From: CAZYXZ01 sp964651395
GTDB taxonomy: Bacteria > Actinomycetota > Actinomycetes > BP-191
Assembly: GCA_964651395.1 (NCBI GenBank)
Contig: CAZYXZ010000013.1
Coordinates: forward strand, 1-52,348
DNA length: 52,348 bases
Direction of reading: 5' to 3'
Both the position numbers and the translations under genes were made by a program. The notes under the pieces were generated by a model. That model had not been told where the DNA came from, did not search any database, and saw only the letters and a program-made list of their open reading frames with translations. Of this stretch, positions 7,191 to 15,482 are shown piece by piece. Positions within the stretch are counted from its first letter, which is position 1; every line of letters starts with the position of its first letter.

Positions 7191-7856
7191 CTACTGCTGG
7201 GAGCGTTCCTGCATCGTGTGCAGCGCGATGTTGACGAAGACGGCCTCGGCCTCGGCGCAGAGCCGGTCGCCGTCGTAGCAGGTGGCCCGGCCGTGCAGCC
7301 GCCGGCCCTCGACCCGGTCGAACCAGGCCCGCATCTCGAGCTCGCGGTACAGCGGCGTCGGCGACTTGTAGCGCAGCGTGAGCTCCACCGTCGCCGCGGT
7401 CTTGCCGTACGCCGACTGCGCCATCCCGAGCAGCTCGTCGATGACCGAGGCGACCCAGCCACCGTGTGCGCACCCCGGCGCCCCCTCGTGCGCCTTGGTC
7501 AGCGTGCACCTCGCGACCAGCACCGGGGTGTCGGGGTCGGACCGATCCCAGTTCAGCGCCATCGGGATCGCGCCGGCGTGCGAACGGCCGCCCATGGTCG
7601 ACCACTCGCGGTAGGCCAGCTCCGGATCGGCGGCCGCCTCGCGCGAGGACGAGAAGTGCACGCGCGGGGGTCCGGTGAGCAACGTGCGCGCCTGCGCGAT
7701 CAGCGCCGTCGCCTCGGCCAGCGCCGACTCCTCGACCTTCGCGGTGACGGAGTCGTCGACCGCGCCACGCAGCTCATCTGCCAAGGCCCTGGTTGCCAGG
7801 GTCAGCGGCGTCGGCGGGTGCGGGCTCTCCCAGAACGGGACCGCGTCTTCACTCAT
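7191..7856 (-). CDS. Hotdog-fold thioesterase (PaaI/4HBT-like)
   Basis: 221 residues. The C-terminal 130 residues carry the hotdog thioesterase signature GCAHGGWVASVIDELLGMA, with the His-Gly-Gly turn and an acidic residue on the central helix, then ATVELTLRYKSPTPL and a closing strand. The N-terminal 90 residues are a helical extension without a recognised motif. Such enzymes release CoA from acyl-CoA intermediates, often as relief of blocked intermediates in aromatic or steroid catabolism. It is downstream of two SDR genes on the same strand, with a 52-base gap after the SDR stop, and upstream of the aldehyde dehydrogenase promoter. The start ATG at 7856 has a G-rich upstream stretch. Confidence 0.8.
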   Translation of the reverse strand: MSEDAVPFWESPHPPTPLTLATRALADELRGAVDDSVTAKVEESALAEATALIAQARTLLTGPPRVHFSSSREAAADPELAYREWSTMGGRSHAGAIPMALNWDRSDPDTPVLVARCTLTKAHEGAPGCAHGGWVASVIDELLGMAQSAYGKTAATVELTLRYKSPTPLYRELEMRAWFDRVEGRRLHGRATCYDGDRLCAEAEAVFVNIALHTMQERSQQ

Positions 7857-7908
7857 TCCGGGGCCCCCGCGGCGGTGCGAGCGCAGCGAGCAGCGTCGTG
7901 GGGATTTC

Positions 7909-8673
7909 TCATGGGTGCTGGCTGCTCACGGAGATCACCTCACCGGTGAGGTAGCTCGAGTAGTCGCTGGCCAGGAAGACGATGACGTTGGCCACCTCCC
8001 ACGGCTCGGCGGCCCGACCGAACGCCTCCTTCGCCGTGAGCTCGTCGATCAGCTCGTCCGACGACGTCTTCGCGAGGAACTCGTGCATCGCGATGCTCGG
8101 CGACACCGCGTTGACTCGTACGCCGAACTCGGCGGCCTCGATCGCCGCCGCGCGCGTCAGCGCCATGACGCCGGCTTTCGCGGCCCCGTAGTGCGCCTGG
8201 CCGGCCTGCGCCCGCCAGCCGAGCACCGAGGCGTTGTTGACGATGACGCCGGCGCCGCGCGCGGTCATGTGCCGCAGCGCCGCCCGCGTGCAGCGCATGG
8301 TGCCGGTCAGCGTCACGTCGAGGACGACGTGCCACTGCTCGTCGGTCATATCGACCAGGTTGGCCATCCCGCCGAGGCCCGCGTTGTTGACCAGGACGTC
8401 GAGGCGGCCGTACTCCCCCACCACCGTGTCGAACATCCGCTGCACGTCGTCCTCGACCGTGACGTCGCAGGGCACGTTGAGCACGCCGAGCTGCTCGGCC
8501 GCCTCGGCCAGCCGGCGCTCGTGCTTGTCGCTGACGACGACGGTCGCGCCTTCCTCGACCGCGCGCTTCGCGGTGGCGAAGCCGATCCCGGTCCCCGCGG
8601 CGGCGGTGACCAGCACGGTCTTGCCGGCCAGCAGGCCGTGGCCCGGCACGTAGTCCGGCGGCGGCTTCGCCAC
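7909..8673 (-). CDS. SDR oxidoreductase, IpdF-like
   Basis: 254 residues. Short-chain dehydrogenase with cofactor motif VTAAAGTGIG, VNNAGLGG, the catalytic Ser in NNASVLGW, and YGAAK as the Tyr/Lys pair, ending in SYLTGEVISVSSQ. The N-terminal VPGHGLLAGK start, the unusual TAAAGTGIG loop and the SVLGWRAQ and EVISVSSQ segments resemble my recollection of actinobacterial IpdF (Rv3559c), which handles a hydroxylated indane-CoA in sterol ring C/D breakdown. No alignment was run, so that identity is tentative. The start is GTG at 8673, one base after the stop of the upstream SDR, so the two are cotranscribed. Confidence 0.85.
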   Translation of the reverse strand: MAKPPPDYVPGHGLLAGKTVLVTAAAGTGIGFATAKRAVEEGATVVVSDKHERRLAEAAEQLGVLNVPCDVTVEDDVQRMFDTVVGEYGRLDVLVNNAGLGGMANLVDMTDEQWHVVLDVTLTGTMRCTRAALRHMTARGAGVIVNNASVLGWRAQAGQAHYGAAKAGVMALTRAAAIEAAEFGVRVNAVSPSIAMHEFLAKTSSDELIDELTAKEAFGRAAEPWEVANVIVFLASDYSSYLTGEVISVSSQHP

Positions 8674-8674
8674 G

Positions 8675-9577
8675 TCAGGCGTTGGGCTTCTCGCCCGACG
8701 CGGCGGCCTTCGCGCGCTCCGCGATGACGGCGAGCAGCGGCATCGGCTCCTGCCCCACACCGCCGGGCAGCTCCGCGGCGATCTGCTCCGGCGTCCAGCG
8801 GCCTTCGGTGCGCATCTCGCGCACCTCGTGCGGCTGGTCCCAGACCGCGATCTTGCCGCCGTTGACGGTGTAGACCTGACCGGTCACCTCGCGCGAGGCG
8901 TCGGAGAGCAGGTAGACCACCATCGGCGCGATGTCCTCGGGCTCGCCCATCTCCAGACCGAACGGCACGTTCTCCGACATGCGCGTGCGCGCGACGGGCG
9001 CGATCGCGTTGGCCGTGACGCCGTACTTGTTCATGCCGACGGCTGCGCTGCGCACCAGGGAGACGATGCCGCCCTTGGCGGCGCTGTAGTTGGCCTGCGC
9101 GATGCTGCCGGCGAACGCACCGGACGTGAAGCCGATCAGGCTGCCGGACTTCTGCTCGCGCATGAGCGGCGCCGCCGCGCGGAAGACGGTGAACGTCCCC
9201 TTGAGGTGCGTCTCGACGACCGAGTCGAAGTCGTCCTCCGTCATGTTGAACAGCATGCGTTCCTTGAGGATGCCGGCCACGCACACGACGCCGTCGATCC
9301 GCCCGTACGTGTCGACGGCGGTCTGCACGATGCGCGCGCCGCCCTCCATCGTCGTGACCGTGTCGGCGACGGCGACCGCCTTGCCGCCGGCCGCGGTGAT
9401 CATCGCCACGACCTCGTCGGCCACCGCGCTGGTCGGGTCCTCGCCGGCCATGCCGACGCCGTAGTCGGCGACGACCACGCTGGCACCCTCCGCCGCGCAC
9501 GCGAGCGCGACCGCCCGCCCGATGCCGCGACCCGCACCGGTGATCGCGACGACCTTGCCCTCGAGAAAGTTCGCCAT
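8675..9577 (-). CDS. SDR oxidoreductase (17beta-HSD4/MFE-like acyl-CoA branch)
   Basis: 300 residues, longer than a basic SDR because of a roughly 50-residue C-terminal extension. It has ITGAGRGIGRAVA, a GVVCVAGILKERMLFNM segment, GFTSGAFAGSIAQANYSAAKGG with the Tyr/Lys pair, and NAIAPVARTRM. The layout matches dehydrogenases related to multifunctional enzyme type 2, which oxidise 3-hydroxyacyl-CoA in branched or steroid side-chain beta-oxidation. The ATG at 9577 follows a TAGGTT -10-like element by seven bases with no ribosome site, suggesting a leaderless message. It is divergent from the acyl-CoA ligase at 9607, with only 29 bases between the starts. Its substrate is not determined. Confidence 0.88.
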   Translation of the reverse strand: MANFLEGKVVAITGAGRGIGRAVALACAAEGASVVVADYGVGMAGEDPTSAVADEVVAMITAAGGKAVAVADTVTTMEGGARIVQTAVDTYGRIDGVVCVAGILKERMLFNMTEDDFDSVVETHLKGTFTVFRAAAPLMREQKSGSLIGFTSGAFAGSIAQANYSAAKGGIVSLVRSAAVGMNKYGVTANAIAPVARTRMSENVPFGLEMGEPEDIAPMVVYLLSDASREVTGQVYTVNGGKIAVWDQPHEVREMRTEGRWTPEQIAAELPGGVGQEPMPLLAVIAERAKAAASGEKPNA

Positions 9578-9606
9578 GCCAGGGAACCTAGCGATACAAA
9601 CAGCAG

Positions 9607-11145
9607 ATGCTGAACTCGAACTCGCTCTGGGACCTGGTTGAGCAGCGCTCCGCGGCGACGCCGGACGCGCGCCTCGCGATCGACGAGCGCGGCCGCACGC
9701 TGACCTTCGCGGAGTTCGAGTACGCCGCCGAGCAGGCCGCCGCGGGGCTCTACGGCCTCGGCGTCCGTGAGGGCAGCGTCGTCTCGTGGCAGCTGCCGAC
9801 GTGGCTCGAGTCGCTCGTGCTGACCGCGGCGCTGAGCCGGCTCGGCGCCGTGCAGAACCCGATCCTGCACATCTTCCGCGAGCGCGAGGTCGGGTTCATG
9901 GCCCGGCAGGCCGGCTCGCAGCTGCTGGTCGTCCCGACGATGTGGAAGACCTTCGACTTCCTGGCGATGGCCGAGGGGATCGCCGCGGGCATCCCCGGCC
10001 TGAAGCTGCTCACGGCCGACCGCAAGCTGCCCGACGGCGACCTGGCCAAGCTGCCTCATCCGCCCGCCGTCCCCGCGTCGGCGGAGGACGCCCCGATCCG
10101 CTGGATCTTCTACACGTCGGGCACGACCGCCGACCCCAAGGGGGCACAGCACACCGACGCCGGCATCATCGCGACCGCCCGCGGCATGTCCGAGCGGCTG
10201 GGTTTCGGGCCCGACGACCGGAACTCGCTGCTCTTCCCGGTGACGCACATCGCCGGCCCGATCTGGCTCGCGTCCAGCCTGCTCACCGGCGGCAGCAACG
10301 TGCTGATGGAGTCGTTCGACCCGGTGGAGACACCCAAGGTGCTCTCGCGCGAGGACGTCACGATGGCCGGCTCCGGGACGATCTTCCACATGGCCTACCT
10401 CAAGGCCCAGCGCGAGCAGCCCGGGACCAAGCTGCTGCCCTCGTTGCGCAACTGTCCGGGCGGCGGGGCGCCGAAGCCGCCCCAGCTCCACTACGACGTG
10501 AAGAACGAGCTCGGCGGCGCCGGCATCCTCTCCGGCTGGGGCCTCACCGAGGCGCCCATCCTCTCGATGGCCACGTACGCCGACTCCGACGAGAAGCTCG
10601 CCACCACCGAAGGCCGAGCGATGGACGGCGTGGACCTGCGCGTCGTGAAGATGGACGGCTCACTGGCCAAGCCGGGCGAGGAGGGCGAGCTGCGCGCGAA
10701 GGCACCGCAGCTGATGCGCGGCTACAAGGACGCCGCGCTCGACGCCGAGGCCTTCGACGAGGACGGCTACTTCCGCACCGGCGACCTCGGCCAGGTCGAC
10801 GCGCAGGGCTACGTGACGATCACCGGCCGGCTCAAGGACATCATCATCCGCAAGGGCGAGAACATCAGCGCGAAGGAGGTCGAGGACCTCCTCTTCACGC
10901 ACCCGCGGCTCGCGGACGCCGCCGTCATCGGCCTGCCCGATCCCGAGGTCGGAGAGCGCTGCTGCGCGGTCGTCGTCGCGAAGGAGGGCGAGAAGACCGA
11001 CTTCGACGATGTCGTCGGCTTCCTCAAGGACGCCGGCCTCACGACGTACAAGCTGCCCGAGCGGGTCGAGATGCTCGACGTCCTCCCCCGCAACCCGGCG
11101 GGCAAGGTCCTCAAGGCCGACCTCCGCGCCCAGTACGCCGACTAG
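9607..11145 (+). CDS. Acyl-CoA ligase (FadD / alicyclic-acid CoA ligase type)
   Basis: 512 residues of the AMP-forming ANL superfamily, which activates a carboxylic acid to its CoA thioester through an acyl-adenylate. Core motifs: IFYTSGTTADPKG (P-loop), GWGLTEAP, YFRTGDLG, GRLKDIIIRKGENISAKEVE and the C-terminal lysine in PAGKVLKADLR. The segment GAVQNPILHIFREREVGFMARQ and the following VPTMWKTFDF resemble ligases for cyclohexanecarboxylate and related alicyclic acids, and also FadD-type enzymes. In mycobacteria ipdF lies near fadD3, so an indane-propionate ligase is possible, but I cannot settle this. It is divergent from the SDR operon and may share regulation with it. Confidence 0.9.
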   Translation: MLNSNSLWDLVEQRSAATPDARLAIDERGRTLTFAEFEYAAEQAAAGLYGLGVREGSVVSWQLPTWLESLVLTAALSRLGAVQNPILHIFREREVGFMARQAGSQLLVVPTMWKTFDFLAMAEGIAAGIPGLKLLTADRKLPDGDLAKLPHPPAVPASAEDAPIRWIFYTSGTTADPKGAQHTDAGIIATARGMSERLGFGPDDRNSLLFPVTHIAGPIWLASSLLTGGSNVLMESFDPVETPKVLSREDVTMAGSGTIFHMAYLKAQREQPGTKLLPSLRNCPGGGAPKPPQLHYDVKNELGGAGILSGWGLTEAPILSMATYADSDEKLATTEGRAMDGVDLRVVKMDGSLAKPGEEGELRAKAPQLMRGYKDAALDAEAFDEDGYFRTGDLGQVDAQGYVTITGRLKDIIIRKGENISAKEVEDLLFTHPRLADAAVIGLPDPEVGERCCAVVVAKEGEKTDFDDVVGFLKDAGLTTYKLPERVEMLDVLPRNPAGKVLKADLRAQYAD

Positions 11146-11154
11146 CCTCCGCGC

Positions 11155-11313
11155 ATGGGCATCGTCCTCGGGTACACCGCGGTCATCCTGGCCGTGTTCC
11201 TCAGCCCGGTGATCGCGCTGTGGGTGGGCAACCGCGTGGCCGACTACACGGCGGCCACCAAGGCACGGCGAGACGAAGCGCGCCGCACGGAGGCGGGCGA
11301 AGCGGGCGAGTAG
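11155..11313 (+). CDS. Small single-pass membrane protein
   Basis: 52 residues. One hydrophobic segment (about residues 3-25, VLGYTAVILAVFLSPVIALW) is followed by a short charged tail rich in Arg, Glu and Ala. The ATG is nine bases after the ligase stop and the frame keeps the codon bias of its neighbours, so it looks real. No homology is recognised. It may be a small membrane anchor or accessory factor of the adjoining ligase; that is a guess from position. Confidence 0.55.
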   Translation: MGIVLGYTAVILAVFLSPVIALWVGNRVADYTAATKARRDEARRTEAGEAGE

Positions 11314-11319
11314 CCCCGG

Positions 11320-12228
11320 TCAGCCGGCGCCGTAGACGGGCACGGGGTCGATGGCCTCGAACAGCAGCGCGCGCACGACCAGGCCGAGCTCTTCCGGGTC
11401 CCAGCGCTTGCCGTTGGTGACTCTCGGTCCGTGCCGCCAGCCGTCGGCGACCGAGACCATGTCGCCCTCGACCTCGAAGACGTTGCCCGTGATGTCCGCC
11501 GAGTCGAGCGAGCCCAACCAGACCACGAGCGGCGAGACGTTCTCGGGGTCCATCGCGTCGAACCCGCTCTCCGGGGGACGCATCATGTCCGGCATCGCCT
11601 CCTCGGTCATGCGCGTGCGCGCGGCCGGGGCGATCGCGTTGACCATGACGCCGTAACGCTCGAGCTCGGCCGCCGCGACCTTGGTCAGTGCGGCGATCCC
11701 GGCCTTGGCGGCCGAGTAGTTGGCCTGCCCGACGCTGCCCATGAGCCCGGCGCCGGACGAGGTGTTGATCACGCGCCCGTCGATGATCTGGCCGGCCTTG
11801 GCGCGCGTACGCCAGTGGTCGGCCGCGTGCCGCAGCGGGCAGAAGTGCCCGCGCAGGTGGACGCGGATGACGGCGTCCCACTCCTCGACGTCCATCGACA
11901 CGAGCATCCGGTCGCGGAGGAAGCCGGCGTTGTTGACCAGGACGTCGAGCTGGCCGAACGTCTCGACCGCCTGGCCGATCAGCCGGCCGGCGCCCTCCCA
12001 GTCGGCCACGTCGTCGTAGTTGGCGACCGCGGCCCCGCCCATCGCCTTGATCTCCGCGACGACGTCCTCCGCGGGTGTCGCGTCGGAGCCTTCGCCGCCG
12101 CGCGACGTCCCGATGTCGTTGACCACCACGGAGGCGCCCTGCCGGGCGAACTCCAGGGCATGCGCACGGCCGAGCCCACGACCCGCGCCGGTCACGACGA
12201 CGACGCGCCCCTCACAGATCCCGGTCAC
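11320..12228 (-). CDS. SDR oxidoreductase, Hsd4A (Rv3502c)-like
   Basis: 302 residues. Motifs are VTGAGRGLGRAHALEFARQG, VVVNDIG, LVNNAGFLRDRMLVSM, INTSSGAGLMGSVGQ with the catalytic Ser, NYSAAKAG with Tyr/Lys, and NAIAPAARTRMTE. The C-terminal extension has LVVWLGSLDSADITG and GWRHGPRV. The pattern closely resembles the mycobacterial sterol-regulon dehydrogenase next to fadE26, which oxidises 3-hydroxyacyl-CoA intermediates of the cholesterol side chain. The start is GTG at 12228 with a GGAAGGAG ribosome site seven bases upstream. It is divergent from the LLM and acyl-CoA dehydrogenase operon, with a palindromic operator in the shared intergenic region. The gene order mirrors the mycobacterial Rv3502c/fadE26/fadE27 arrangement. 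Confidence 0.88.
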   Translation of the reverse strand: MTGICEGRVVVVTGAGRGLGRAHALEFARQGASVVVNDIGTSRGGEGSDATPAEDVVAEIKAMGGAAVANYDDVADWEGAGRLIGQAVETFGQLDVLVNNAGFLRDRMLVSMDVEEWDAVIRVHLRGHFCPLRHAADHWRTRAKAGQIIDGRVINTSSGAGLMGSVGQANYSAAKAGIAALTKVAAAELERYGVMVNAIAPAARTRMTEEAMPDMMRPPESGFDAMDPENVSPLVVWLGSLDSADITGNVFEVEGDMVSVADGWRHGPRVTNGKRWDPEELGLVVRALLFEAIDPVPVYGAG

Positions 12229-12246
12229 AAGCGGGCTCCTTCCGTT

Positions 12247-12261
12247 CTGACGCCCCGTCAG
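12247..12261. promoter_or_regulatory. Palindromic operator between divergent SDR and LLM genes
   Basis: CTGACGCCCCGTCAG is a perfect six-base inverted repeat with a three-base spacer. It lies two bases before a plus-strand TATCCT -10-like element (12264-12269) and overlaps the end of a minus-strand TAACCT (12265-12260). A TetR-type dimer is the likely ligand. Sister sites lie at 7158 and 17868. Confidence 0.6.
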
Positions 12262-12304
12262 GTTATCCTGCGCCCACTACCCACGGTGCGCGAGGAGCGA
12301 CTGC

Positions 12305-13432
12305 ATGGAGTTCGGCATCTTCAACAGCCTCTACCTGCCGCACCACCTCACCGACCGCGACCCGGTCAACGCCGAGCACAACCGGCTCATGGACGAGGTC
12401 GAGTGGGTGAAGGCCGCGGACCGCAGCGGCTTCAAGTACACGTGGGCCACCGAGCACCACTTCCTCACCGAGTACTCGCACCTCTCGGCCAACGAATCCT
12501 TCCTCGCCTACTGCGCGGCTGTCACCGAGCGGATCCACATCGGCAGCGGCATCTTCAACGTCACTCCCCCCGTCAACCACCCGGCTCGCGTCGCCGAACG
12601 GGTCGCGATGCTCGACCACCTCTCCGGCGGCCGCTTCGAGTTCGGCATGGGCCGCGGCTCGTCGACGACAGAGCAACGTGGTTTTGGGATTGCAGACCCC
12701 GAGCTCACGAAGCAGATGTTCGACGAGGTCGTGCCCGAGTTCCCGAAGATGTGGCGCGACGGCATGTACTCCTACGACGGCACCTTCTTCTCGGTGCCCG
12801 AGCGCAACGTGCTGCCGAAGCCGTACACCAAGCCGCACCCGCCGATGTGGGTCGCCGCCGGCAACCCGCCGACCTTCGAGAAGGCCGCGCGCATGGGCCT
12901 CGGCGTCCTCTGCTTCGCGCACGGCGCCGCCGAGACGCTGGCACCGCTGATCGAGATCTACAAGAAGAACATCGGCAACGCCGAGCCGGTCGGCGGCTAC
13001 GTCAACGACAACATCATGGTGACCAGCCAGATGCTCTGCCTCGAGGACGGCGACAAGGCGCGGCTGATCGCCTCCGACATCGCGATGGGCTACCAGAACA
13101 GCCTGGTCTTCCGGTACCTGGACACCTTCCCGAAGCCGGCCTTCGTGCCGGACTGGCCCGAGGTGCTGCCGGAGCCGACGCCGGAGCTGCTGAAGATGGG
13201 CGCCGCCCACGGCATCTGCATCGGCGACCCGGACGACGTCAAGCTGGCCGTGCAGAAGTACGCCGACATCGGCGCCGACCAGCTCACCTTCGGCATGCTC
13301 TCCACCACGATGCCGATCGAGATCGCGGTCGAGTCGGTCGAGAACTTCGGCAAGCACGTCCTCCCGCACTACGACAAGGACCCGGTGCACAGCACGACCC
13401 GCCAGCGCGAGGCGCAGGTCGGAAAGGGCTGA
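12305..13432 (+). CDS. Luciferase-like (LLM) flavin monooxygenase, LuxA type
   Basis: 375 residues. The N-terminus MEFGIFNSLY and the segments WATEHHFL, SHLSANESFLAY, PPVNHPARVAERVAMLDHLSGGRFEFGMGRG match the bacterial luciferase alpha-type fold, an alpha/beta barrel that uses reduced flavin and oxygen. FMN is more likely than F420 for this subgroup, but I cannot prove it. A GAGGAG ribosome site is seven bases before the ATG. It begins an operon with two acyl-CoA dehydrogenases and an acyl-CoA ligase, coupled by a TGATG overlap, so it may oxygenate or desaturate the same carbon skeleton. The divergent operator at 12247 lies about 45 bases upstream. Confidence 0.87.
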   Translation: MEFGIFNSLYLPHHLTDRDPVNAEHNRLMDEVEWVKAADRSGFKYTWATEHHFLTEYSHLSANESFLAYCAAVTERIHIGSGIFNVTPPVNHPARVAERVAMLDHLSGGRFEFGMGRGSSTTEQRGFGIADPELTKQMFDEVVPEFPKMWRDGMYSYDGTFFSVPERNVLPKPYTKPHPPMWVAAGNPPTFEKAARMGLGVLCFAHGAAETLAPLIEIYKKNIGNAEPVGGYVNDNIMVTSQMLCLEDGDKARLIASDIAMGYQNSLVFRYLDTFPKPAFVPDWPEVLPEPTPELLKMGAAHGICIGDPDDVKLAVQKYADIGADQLTFGMLSTTMPIEIAVESVENFGKHVLPHYDKDPVHSTTRQREAQVGKG

Positions 13433-14583
13433 TGGATCTCCGCTACACCGCGGCAGAGGAGGCCTTCCGGGCCGAGCTCCGCGCGTGGCTCGCGGAGACG
13501 TTGCCCACGTTGCCGCCCAAGCCGGCGATCGACGACTGGCCGGGTCGCCGCGCGTACGACACGCACTGGCAGCAGCTGCTCTTCGCCGCCGGCTACGCCG
13601 GCATCAACTGGCCCACGGAGTACGGCGGCCGCGGCGCGACGCCCACCGAGCAGCTGATCTTCCTCGAGGAGACCGAGCGGGTCGGTGCGCCGTACGTCGG
13701 GGTGAACTTCGTCGGGCTGCTGCACGCCGGACCCACCATCGGCGCGGAGGCCAGCGACGAGCAGCGCGCGCGCTACCTGCCCCCGATCTTGCGCGGCGAG
13801 GAGATCTGGTGCCAGGGCTTCAGCGAGCCCGGCGCCGGCTCCGACCTCGCCTCGCTGTCCTGCAAGGCGGTGCTCGACGGTGACCACTACGTGGTCACGG
13901 GTCAGAAGATCTGGACCTCGCATGCCGAGGTGGCCGACTTCTGCGAGCTGCTGGTCCGTACCGACCCGGACGCGCCGAAGCACAAGGGCATCACCTGGCT
14001 GGTCATGCCGATGGACTCCCCCGGGCTGACCGTGCGCCCCCTGAACACGATCCTCGGCTCGAGCGAGTTCTCCGAGATGTTCCTCGACGAGGTGCGCATC
14101 CCGGTCGCCAACCGTGTGGGCGCCGAGAACGACGGCTGGCGCATCGCGATGGTCACGTTCTCCTTCGAGCGCGGCACGGCGTTCGTCGGCGACGTCGTCG
14201 ACTCCATGCGCGTCGTGAGCGAGCTGGCCGCTCTCGCGAAGGACCAGGGCCGCTGGGACGACGCCGGCCTGCGCCGCGAGCTCGGCCACATCGCCGCCGA
14301 GCTGGACGCGCTGTGGGCGCTGATCAAGCGCAACGTCTCCGAGGCGACGACCAACGGTGTGCCCGGTGTCGGCGCGAGCGTCTTCAAGCTGCGCTACTCC
14401 GAGCTGCGCCAGCAGCTCATGGAGGTCGCCGCGACGCTGCTCGGCCCGCGGTCCCTCGACCTCGGCGAGGACTACGCCGAGGAACGGCTGTCGAACATCA
14501 ACCTGACCATCGCCGCCGGCACGTCGCAGATCCAGCGCAACATCATCGGCGAGCGCATCCTCGGCCTCCCTCGGGAACGCTGA
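13432..14583 (+). CDS. Acyl-CoA dehydrogenase, long subunit (FadE26-like position)
   Basis: 383 residues with complete family blocks: INWPTEYGGRG (58-68), WCQGFSEPGAGSDLA (126-140), TGQKIWTS (156-163) and the C-terminal GTSQIQRNIIGERILGLP. The candidate catalytic Glu is E246 in helix G (SFERG), while the medium-chain-type position is Ala (AAGTSQ). The gene is coupled on both sides (TGATG) to the LLM gene and to a short acyl-CoA dehydrogenase gene. That pairing mirrors the sterol-type heteromeric alpha2beta2 acyl-CoA dehydrogenases such as FadE26-FadE27, in which one subunit carries the base. The start is the ATG at 13432; the longer in-frame extension overlaps the LLM gene and is not real. 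Confidence 0.92.
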   Translation: MDLRYTAAEEAFRAELRAWLAETLPTLPPKPAIDDWPGRRAYDTHWQQLLFAAGYAGINWPTEYGGRGATPTEQLIFLEETERVGAPYVGVNFVGLLHAGPTIGAEASDEQRARYLPPILRGEEIWCQGFSEPGAGSDLASLSCKAVLDGDHYVVTGQKIWTSHAEVADFCELLVRTDPDAPKHKGITWLVMPMDSPGLTVRPLNTILGSSEFSEMFLDEVRIPVANRVGAENDGWRIAMVTFSFERGTAFVGDVVDSMRVVSELAALAKDQGRWDDAGLRRELGHIAAELDALWALIKRNVSEATTNGVPGVGASVFKLRYSELRQQLMEVAATLLGPRSLDLGEDYAEERLSNINLTIAAGTSQIQRNIIGERILGLPRER

Positions 14584-15482
14584 TGAACTTCCAACCCACT
14601 GACGACCAGAAGGCGTTGGCCGGCGCCCTCCGCGAGGTGCTCGAGAAGCAGCTCCCGCGGGAGAGGCTGTTCACGATCGAAGGTGGCCTCGAGGACAGGG
14701 CCTGGCAGGCGGTGGCCGAGTTCGGCGTCTTCGACCCGGAGCTCGGCCTGGCCAACGCCGCGATCGCCTTCGAGGAGCTCGGCCGGTCGCTGCTCCCCGG
14801 GCCGCTCGTCGCGACCTTCCTGTCCGGGGGGCAGGATCGGGTCACCGTCCTCGAGGCGGACCGCGCGCCGCTGCGCGTGCTGCACCTGCATTCCTCGAAC
14901 GCAGTCATGGTGCTCGGCGAGGACCTCCGCCGGTTCGGTGGTGGCGACCCGGCGCGTCAGCTCGAGCACCCGCTCGACCCGCTGTCCCCGACGTACGCGT
15001 TGGAGTCGGTGCCCGGCGGCGAGGTCGTCGGCGACGCGGACGTCGCGGCCCGGTGGCGGCGCGACGGCGCGCTGCTCACGGCGGCGCTGCAGGTCGGGAT
15101 CGCCGCGAAGACCACCGAGCTCGCGGTCGCCTACGCCAAGGAGCGCGAGCAGTTCGGTCACACCATCGGCTCGTTCCAGGCGGTCAAGCACATCTGTGCC
15201 GACATGCTGGTCCGCGCCGAGGTGGCCCGCGCGGCGCTGCACAACGCCGCCGTCACCGTGGACGATCCGGAGATCGGCGACCCTGCCCGCGCGGTCGCCG
15301 GGGCGAAGCTGCTGGCCGACGACGCCGCCGTGAAGAACGCCCGCGCGTGCATCCAGGTGCACGGCGGGATGGGCTTCACCTGGGAGGTGGTCTGCCACCT
15401 CTACCTGAAGCGGGCGTGGGTGCACGCGACCGAGTTCGGCACCGCCGAGGAGCACGCCGAAGCCGTCGCCGCCCTCCTGTGA
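14583..15482 (+). CDS. Short acyl-CoA dehydrogenase subunit (FadE27-like position)
   Basis: Only 299 residues, about 80 fewer than a normal acyl-CoA dehydrogenase. It keeps the N-terminal helical domain (IAFEELGRSLLPGP) and the C-terminal helical domain (YAKEREQFGHTIGSFQAVKHICADM and IQVHGGMGFTWE), but the middle beta domain is much reduced and the usual serine-rich flavin-contact block is missing. Helix G reads DGALLTAALQVG with no Glu in the isovaleryl-type base position. Such subunits are known partners in alpha2beta2 sterol-type dehydrogenases, where they complete the FAD site. The ATG at 14583 shares its A with the upstream stop (TGATG), consistent with one-to-one translation with its partner. 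Confidence 0.87.
   Translation: MNFQPTDDQKALAGALREVLEKQLPRERLFTIEGGLEDRAWQAVAEFGVFDPELGLANAAIAFEELGRSLLPGPLVATFLSGGQDRVTVLEADRAPLRVLHLHSSNAVMVLGEDLRRFGGGDPARQLEHPLDPLSPTYALESVPGGEVVGDADVAARWRRDGALLTAALQVGIAAKTTELAVAYAKEREQFGHTIGSFQAVKHICADMLVRAEVARAALHNAAVTVDDPEIGDPARAVAGAKLLADDAAVKNARACIQVHGGMGFTWEVVCHLYLKRAWVHATEFGTAEEHAEAVAALL

Noticed and set aside
7857..7908. GC-rich spacer with GCTCGCTGCGCTCGC-like repeats
   Set aside because: It is short and of a kind expected by chance in a high-GC genome; no clear symmetry tied to a promoter.
11431..14583. A single 1050-residue open frame
   Set aside because: Only its last 384 codons are a real gene (acyl-CoA dehydrogenase from 13432). The rest is an out-of-frame shadow of the SDR and LLM genes.
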